Below, piece after piece: positions 58,254 to 64,000 of a stretch of DNA of 64,000 nucleotides (positions are counted from its first letter, which is position 1; every line of letters begins with the position of its first letter). The position numbers were made by a program, and so were the translations under genes. This DNA is from Silene latifolia (lineage: Eukaryota; Streptophyta; Magnoliopsida; Caryophyllales; Caryophyllaceae): NCBI RefSeq assembly GCF_048544455.1, contig NC_133531.1:66502099-66566098 (forward strand), given 5' to 3'. The notes under the pieces were generated by a model, which ran no database searches, had not been told where the DNA came from, and saw only the letters and a program-made list of their open reading frames with translations.

Positions 58254-60425
58254 TTGAATGGTGTGTCCGAATGGAGAAATCGAACACTTCTTGATATGGT
58301 TCGATCCATGATGAGTCACACGGTATTACCTGATTCATTATGGGGTTATGCTCTTTTGTCAGCCGCTCTAATACTTAACCGAAGTCCGTCTAAAGCTGTT
58401 GACAAGACTCCATATGAACTATGGAAGGGAACGGTCCCTAACTTGTCCTTTATACGGGTTTGGGGCTGCGAGGCTTATGTCAAGTGGAGACACGAGGATA
58501 AGCTCGGCCCGCGATCGGTCAAGACATACTTTATAGGTTATCCTAAAGGAACACTTGGTCATTACTTCTATTCGCCAACCGAACAACGTGTTTTTGTTGC
58601 GGCTAGTGCGACATTCTTAGAGAAGGAATTTCTCGAGAATGCAAAGAGTGATAGAACCTTCGAACTGTCGGAGATTCCAGAACCAAGTACCGAGAAACCA
58701 TTGGAGGAACCAGTTCCTTCAATCCCGGCTGCGGTTAATATTCCTGAGGAACCTAGAAGGTCGGAAAGAGTCTCTATTCCTCCAGACAGATACATTGGTA
58801 TGGTTGAGGAACATGACATAGATGACATTCTACTCTTAACGAGTAGTGAACCCACAACCTATAAAGGTGCCATGACTAGTTCTGACTCAAAGCTATGGCT
58901 TGAGGCCATGCAATCCGAGATGGACTCCATGTATGAGAACAAAGTGTGGGATCTTGTTGACTTACCTGCTAAGGTTCGTCCCCTTCAATGCAAATGGCTT
59001 TACAAGATAAAGCATTCTGTGGAAGGTCAACAAGATATCTATAAAGCACGACTAGTTGCTAAAGGTTTCACCCAAGTGCCAGGTTTGCACTACGATGAGA
59101 TTTTTGCACCCGTAGTCATGCTGCGTTCCATTCGGATTATCTTAGCGATTGCCGCTTTTCATGACTATGAAATTTGGCAAATGGACGTGAAAACCGCCTT
59201 CTTAAACGGCTTTTTGGAGGAAGATTTGTACATGGTACAACCCGAAGGTTTCATCGATCCAGAACATCCTAAGAAAGTGTGCAAGCTTAAGCGTTCCATT
59301 TATGGACTTAAGCAAGCATCAAGGAGTTGGAATCATCGCTTCGACCAAGTGATAAAAGAAAATGGATTTACTCGATCGGTCGAGGAACCATGTCTGTATA
59401 TCAAGTCGAGTGGGAGCAAGATTGTCTTCCTAATATTGTATGTTGACGACATACTCCTGATTGGGAATGACATACCTCTCTTAACTTCGGTGAAAGTATG
59501 GTTGAAGAACCATTTCCAAATGAAAGATCTGGGTGAGGCACAAAGAATTTTAGGCATCCGTATCTATCGAGATAGATCACGTCGGATGTTATCTCTCAGT
59601 CAGGAGTCTTACATAGACAAAGTCCTAGAGAGATTCAGCATGACTAACTCCAAAAAAGGGTTTCTTCCTATGGCTCCAGGGGTGCATTTGAGCAAGTCTC
59701 AGACACCAGAGACACCGGAAGAGAAAGAGCGCATGGCACGGATTCCTTATGCCTCGGCTATAGGATCAATCATGTATGCAATGATATGCACACGTCCAGA
59801 CGTGGCATATGCATTGAGTATGACAAGTCGATTCCAACAGCATCCAGGTGATTCACATTGGATGGCTGTCAAGAACATTCTTAAGTACCTACGGAGGACT
59901 AAAGATTGGGCATTGACTTATGGAGGCGAACAAAAGCTATGCGCAACCGGTTTCGCAGATGCTAGCTTCCAAACGGATCGTGATGACTCGAAATCTCAGT
60001 CTGGATTCGTTTTTACTCTTAATGGCGCTGCAGTCAGCTGGAAGAGTTCCAAACAAAGTGTTACAGCAGATTCTACGACTGAGTCCGAGTACTATGCCGC
60101 GTCTGAAGCTGCAAAGGAAGCGATATGGATGCGTCAATTCTTACAAGGACTATCTGTAGTGCCTAGTTCGAATGACCCAATCACCATCTATTGTGACAAT
60201 AGTGGTGCCATCTTCCAAGCTAAGGAGCCTAGGTCTAGCAATAAATCTAGACATGTACAACGGAAAGCTCATCTAATCCGAGATTACGTGGAGCAAAAGG
60301 AAGTAGTGATAGAAAAGATTGCTACCGATGATAACATAGCAGATCCTCTCACTAAACCATTACGACAAGATAAGCATGAAGGGCATGTTAATTCCATGGG
60401 AATTAAACATGTTCCTGAGTTGTAG
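58254..60425 (+). CDS. Copia 2 integrase end, RT and RNase H (fossil, long open part)
   Basis: About 720 codons in one open stretch. The integrase C-terminal part (WRNRTLLDMVRSMMSHTVLP, WGCEAYVK) is followed by a Pro/Glu-rich linker, RT from about 58870 (YKARLVAKGFTQVPGLHYDE, DVKTAFLNGFLEEDLYM near 59185, catalytic YVDDI near 59440) and RNase H (FADASFQTDRDD near 59955, TTESEYYAASEAAKEAIWM near 60085, YCDNSGAIFQAKEP near 60190). It ends SMGIKHVPEL. The key RT and RNase H residues are present. It is about 75-80% similar to copia 1 by eye. Confidence 0.93.
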   Translation: MNGVSEWRNRTLLDMVRSMMSHTVLPDSLWGYALLSAALILNRSPSKAVDKTPYELWKGTVPNLSFIRVWGCEAYVKWRHEDKLGPRSVKTYFIGYPKGTLGHYFYSPTEQRVFVAASATFLEKEFLENAKSDRTFELSEIPEPSTEKPLEEPVPSIPAAVNIPEEPRRSERVSIPPDRYIGMVEEHDIDDILLLTSSEPTTYKGAMTSSDSKLWLEAMQSEMDSMYENKVWDLVDLPAKVRPLQCKWLYKIKHSVEGQQDIYKARLVAKGFTQVPGLHYDEIFAPVVMLRSIRIILAIAAFHDYEIWQMDVKTAFLNGFLEEDLYMVQPEGFIDPEHPKKVCKLKRSIYGLKQASRSWNHRFDQVIKENGFTRSVEEPCLYIKSSGSKIVFLILYVDDILLIGNDIPLLTSVKVWLKNHFQMKDLGEAQRILGIRIYRDRSRRMLSLSQESYIDKVLERFSMTNSKKGFLPMAPGVHLSKSQTPETPEEKERMARIPYASAIGSIMYAMICTRPDVAYALSMTSRFQQHPGDSHWMAVKNILKYLRRTKDWALTYGGEQKLCATGFADASFQTDRDDSKSQSGFVFTLNGAAVSWKSSKQSVTADSTTESEYYAASEAAKEAIWMRQFLQGLSVVPSSNDPITIYCDNSGAIFQAKEPRSSNKSRHVQRKAHLIRDYVEQKEVVIEKIATDDNIADPLTKPLRQDKHEGHVNSMGIKHVPEL

Positions 60426-61178
60426 TACTCTTTTATGGATTAGATTCATTCTCGTTTGTACTCTATACGACATCATCGTTTTGATATTTATATATTTTGT
60501 TTTTCATGTGGAATTGTACGACAATTTTGAACACCACAAAGTGAACTGAACAAACATTATATTTTTAGTCCTTAATTGCCCACATGAGCTGATAACTCTG
60601 GCAATTATTTTGTGACGTTGGTTGATGGTGGGTTCAACGAGCCATAAGTCAACCGGTTGACTGACCAATCACAGAGGCGAGTTATACGGATATCTCGTAG
60701 GACACCATTGTGACATCGACGTGGAGTCCTAAATGTTTTATAACATTCGGTGCCCGGTCGTGGATAGGACCTCCATGGTGATCCTAAGAGTCGATTCTTT
60801 TGACTATCGACTGTCTCTTGAGACTACGGCAGATTTTGGGTGACTTTGGTTTCTTTCTCACGGTCATCCGTAACAGGGGGCCAAGTAGATTTTTTCTGGG
60901 TCATTTCATGCTGTGCTTAGATCGGAAGGAGTCGAGTTGAAGGAAATATTCAGCCTTTATCAGGTACTCGATATTTCTCAGGGCCACTCGAGGAGTCAGA
61001 ATCGAAATGCATGGCCATGCTCGGATAAGGATTCGTTTTATCAGTTAAGTTACTCTCTAGTCGGGGAAACCACTCTTGATACAGATCGATTGTAAAATAC
61101 GACCTTTGCGGATCCGGATCTGCAAATTGTTTTACATTGAGTGGGAGAAATTTTAAATGAATATGAGAATCGGTTATC
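60426..61178 (+). other. Copia 2 3' non-coding module
   Basis: No supported gene. Phrases such as GAGTCGATTCTTTTGACT near 60788 are shared with copia 1 near 29665, so the module is conserved within the copia family. Confidence 0.6.
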
Positions 61179-61282
61179 GCACATACACTTGTACGGACAA
61201 GTGGGAGTTTGTTGGAGCTTGTGTCCTCCAGTTAGTGCGGATAACGTCATTGCACATACACTTGTATGGACAAGTGGGAGCT
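61179..61282 (+). repeat. Duplicated polypurine segment with a vestigial LTR start
   Basis: GCACATACACTTGTA..GGACAAGTGGGAG occurs at 61179-61207 and again at 61252-61280, a 73-bp step. After the first copy comes TGTTGGAGCTTGTGTCCTCC (from 61210), an LTR-like start that resembles copia 1's LTR more than copia 2's own. After the second copy the real LTR begins at 61283. Confidence 0.85.
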
Positions 61283-62257
61283 TGTTGGGGCTGGTGTCCT
61301 TAACAGTTAGTGCAAGGACTTATAAATCTCTAAAAGGATCAAAGGGCATACTTTTGGTATTATTATCAGTTGATCCACGTTTATCAATAACGGTTGGCTT
61401 GCTAGATAAGTTTGACGTTATTGTCATACAGATGGCGGTGATCAACTGGTCCCTAAAAGTCACACCTATAGGATACGTTTGAGAGACGTGACAGTATGAA
61501 AATACAGTCATGTTGATGCTAATTTTGACTAACCAGTTAGTCCGAGTTATTTGACTAGTAATTAGTCAAAATGTGATGTTGAGATATTATATTTAATACG
61601 GATTAAATAAAATGGGCTAAGGCGAATTAAACAGTTAATTCGTAAATTAAATATAAACGATTATATTTAATTAATGTATATTGAATAAATTATACAATAT
61701 CGTCGTTGTCGGACATGTATTAATACTTCAACTAACCCGTGTTATTAGTTGATATTTTAATAGCCGATAACCGATGACGATTTATAATAAAAACCGCGTC
61801 ATATACATTTTAGCGAGACGAGACGGATCACGTGTTAAATGAGGAGAAAGTGGAAAGCCCACTCCCTCCTCTAGTGACCCGCGGACCGAGGCAACAAAAG
61901 GAGAGCCTTCTCTCCTTTTGAAACCTAATTCATTTTTGACAAAATTAGGGTTTTGGAGATCATTTTCTCTCTGAAACCTAGATCTCACATCTCGAAAAAC
62001 TCACATCAAGTTCTCTCAATATTGCAAGGCAATTAGAGAACACATTTCTAGCACAAGGGCATATTCTCAGACGATCTTGGGTGCAACAATTAGGAGGAGG
62101 TCTACTTTGATCTCTCATTGCCAAATTGCACTAGGACCGAAGGTTAATTCTTGTGCTTAATCGTTTTTCATTATATTTCGTTTATGACCATATTTCACAT
62201 GTTAAATTTACGTTATAGTCCTAAATTTAAAGGGTCTTATACGGATATTACCCCACA
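61283..62257 (+). repeat. Copia 2 3' LTR
   Basis: 975 bp, nearly identical to 53479-54453, followed by GATAG. Confidence 0.95.
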
Positions 62258-63672
62258 GATAGCGGCAGAGGAGAAAGAACACCGTGAATCAATGTCGACT
62301 GGTGAGTTGTTTTGTTCTTTTTGACTGTTTTCTGCTTCTGGAAACTTGATGCTTTTCTGGTTCTGACTCGGTTTTCCCTGCTTCTAGGTTCTGCAAAATC
62401 TAAAGTTTCACTGGATGACATTCTGGCTCTAAGAGAGAAGAAGCGCGTTGAGGGCGCTCCCAAACCTGCTGAGAAGAGGAAAGCTACTACTGATGTTGGT
62501 TCTGGAACTCGCGCCAAAAAATGGTTTGCTGCTGGTCAGGCCCAGGAGCAGGTTCTCATCGAAGTTGCTCCTCTAGCTATGAGGCCTCCTATTCCTGGGT
62601 ATGTTCCCTCTGCTTCCGGGGATTTTCCTGCTTCCAAGTCTGCTCCTGCTATTGGTTCTACCCCTGCCTCCGGATCTGTCCCTGCTTCTAGAGCTGTTTC
62701 TGCTTCTGGAGCTATTCCTGCTTCTGGGGCTACTTCTACTTCCAAATCTGCTCCTGCTGCTGGAGTTGTTGCTTTTACATTTCCGGATGACTTTAGCAAG
62801 GCCAAATCCGCGCGTAACCTGGGTCTAATGGATCAACTGTTGTTTCCTGCCCCCGAGTCTGCATTGGGGATAAGAGCTTTGCATGATTTGGTGGACCGTG
62901 CAGCTGAGCACTCTTTTTAGGTAAACACATGCTGACTGCCTCAAAATATTTTTTTTTTTTTTGACACTCTGTTCTGGCTTGGCAGTCTTTCCAGATGTCC
63001 TTGTTCCTGAGGAGGAAAGTTCATCTCCTGGAAGCTGAGAAGGTGGAGCTCCTGAAGCAGACAAAGGCAGCCGAGGAGGGCAAATTCAAAATTCAAGCTG
63101 ATCTAGACAAGGCCCAGAGTCTGCTGTTGGAGGAGGCTGCTCAGAAGCAGAAGTTGCAAAGCAGTATTTCTGATGCTGAAGAACGGATCTCTGGTGCTGA
63201 GAAGAATATTGCTGATGCTAAGGAACGTGCTGCCGAGGCCACAAAGTCTACTACTGATGCTGAGAAACGTGCCTCCGACGCTGACAAACGTGCTTCTGAT
63301 GCTGAGGCTCGTGTTTCTCAGACTCTGGAAGAGAAGGTCTCCCTGGCTTCCGAGGTACAGGAGCTGAAAGAGAAAAATGCTGAGCTTGGTGAAACTTTGG
63401 TGAATGCTCATACCTATGCTGCTCTGGAGACGAAGATCAGGTGTATAAAGGCGTTCCAGAGTGGAAAGCATTCAACTTGGGACCTGGAAGCTGAAGAGGG
63501 GATGCTTGCTGCTGATTTCCCTGATGGTTTGAACCTGGATCTGCTAGCTGGTATGGTGGGAGCGGGCGTTGCTTCTGTTGATGATCCAGGTTCTGAGGAA
63601 GAGGTGACTTCTCCTGCTCCTGACACCCAGGCAGCTGCTTCTGAGGCTGTGGATCGTATTGATATAGATTAG

Positions 63673-64000
63673 CTTTTCCTACGTCTGAAAACTTTTATTG
63701 TGCTTAGTTAGTTTTTGGCCTACGGGGCGTAACATTTTAGTTTCGTTTTGAACAGTTTGGTGTACTTTGGTCTGGTCCTGGGGCCAGACATATTTTGCTT
63801 TTGAACTTAAGTATTTTCTGTTGGGTATGTCTTTGTGTCGTACCGTTTCCGGTGCTTTGATTTGTGCATGCACGTCGTTTGTTTGGCCATCGATGTCTGA
63901 TTGCTGGCTAAGGGGTCTAGTACGCACACTCGTTCAGAGAAGCCAAGCTTGCGTGGGTGCTAATACATCGCGGGAGGCTGATTGTCCCGGTTATACGTGC
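63673..64000. other. Tat 2 spacer at window end
   Basis: Sequence after the antisense gene, corresponding in position to the 43752-44741 spacer of Tat 1. No gene seen before the window ends. Confidence 0.4.

Larger units (their letters stand above)
53479..62257 (+). mobile_element. Ty1/copia element 2, very young insertion
   Basis: An 8.78-kb element flanked by GATAG (53474-53478, 62258-62262), inserted in an exon of the Tat 2 antisense gene. LTRs are 975 bp each and differ at about two positions by eye, implying an age well under 0.2 million years at usual plant rates. Parts: 5' LTR, tRNA-Met primer site, about 1.9-kb leader with a CGATCG array, gag, protease, integrase, RT, RNase H, 3' module, duplicated polypurine segment and 3' LTR. 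It is related to copia 1 in protein but not in LTR. Gag to integrase is broken, with around six breaks; the RT-RNase H half is one long open stretch. Confidence 0.94.
52677..63672 (+). pseudogene. Antisense gene of Tat 2 (Transposase_28-like aORF), split by copia 2
   Basis: Homologue of the Tat 1 antisense gene. Block one (52677-53271) starts MSQNTASSTAAAD and has EGWICLYEYAFRLGLRLPFP, IQEFLNLNHLAICQVAPYTL and GLSDIAHLF. After an intron-like gap (53272-53346), block two runs to the copia insertion at 53478 and resumes at 62258. Further blocks are about 62388-62915, with an Ala/Ser/Pro-rich repeat (PASGSVPASRAVSASGAIPA), and about 62988-63672, a long coiled coil with repeated DAEKRASDADKRASDAE. 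A TATA-like CCATATATTA lies near 52541. The first block and gap match those of Tat 1 in place. The function is not established. Apart from the insertion it looks less broken than the Tat 1 copy. Confidence 0.75.
51757..64000 (-). mobile_element. Tat-lineage element 2, partial (leaves the window)
   Basis: Its 3' LTR is at 51757-52372 (+ strand TGTTTTGGTAAAAATTT to CTATCCCTAACA), with the polypurine tract seen as ATTGCCCCCAAAT just after it. Then comes the antisense gene (52677-63672), split by copia 2. Pol, gag and the other LTR must lie beyond 64000. It shares LTR phrases (GGTGACGCGGAAAACCC, AACAACCGCGGGGGGAG) with Tat 1 but is a different subfamily. The target duplication cannot be checked. 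Confidence 0.82.

Noticed and set aside
62536-62828. Leu-rich and Ala/Glu-rich frames near 62.6 kb
   Set aside because: They are other-frame readings of the Ala/Ser/Pro repeat in the Tat 2 antisense gene.
1-64000. tRNA and rRNA genes
   Set aside because: No cloverleaf with the usual box A and box B phrases or rRNA core was recognised; the only tRNA-related pieces are primer-binding sites.

Overview
The window is nuclear DNA of a flowering plant, most likely a eudicot. The signs are a spliced gene with AT-rich introns, plant LTR-retrotransposon lineages (Athila-like and Tat-like Ty3/gypsy, Angela/BARE-like Ty1/copia), L1-type LINEs with a plant RNase H tail, and CACTA DNA transposons. The species cannot be named from sequence alone. 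About 90% of the window is transposable elements nested in one another. I can support only one host gene.

Layout, left to right. (1) A LINE (1-2442 and 16293-16741, + strand) is split by an Athila-type element (2443-16292; LTRs about 1.21 kb; target duplication GGTTG). A second, 5'-truncated LINE lies on the minus strand inside the Athila 5' LTR (about 3488-6661). (2) The host gene (17508-20792, eight coding exons, 267 codons) encodes an Alba-domain nucleic-acid-binding protein with a long RGG-type tail. Its reading frame is continuous across all splice junctions. (3) A copia element (22066-39480; duplication CACCA) has its 3' LTR split 19 bp from its start by an Athila-related element without pol (30090-38262; duplication TCCTC). 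That element in turn holds a 1,875-bp CACTA transposon (34600-36474; duplication CCC) with one intact 134-codon reading frame. (4) A LINE tail fragment (39486-39801) follows. (5) Two Tat-lineage elements lie on the minus strand, 459 bp apart. The first (39949-51297; duplication CCTAC) has gag, protease, RT, two RNase H regions and integrase, plus an extra spliced gene on the opposite strand beside its 3' LTR. A CACTA element (40748-41882) sits in the leader of that gene. The second (from 51757, leaving the window at 64000) carries the same antisense gene, split by a very young copia element (53479-62257; duplication GATAG; LTRs differ at about 2 of 975 positions).

The most unusual signal is a family of short palindromic arrays, core CGATCG within CTCGATCGAG. 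They occur in three otherwise different retrotransposon families: the Athila element, the pol-less Athila relative, and the young copia element. Within the arrays the cores alternate between spacings of 20-21 bp and 30-31 bp, while the sequence between them is not shared. In one array inside a reading frame the motif is read in more than one codon phase, so DNA or RNA is the likely conserved level rather than protein. I know of no description of this. It could be a paired-hairpin RNA packaging or dimerisation signal, or a helically phased protein-binding array.

All age estimates and LTR difference counts were made by eye and are approximate.
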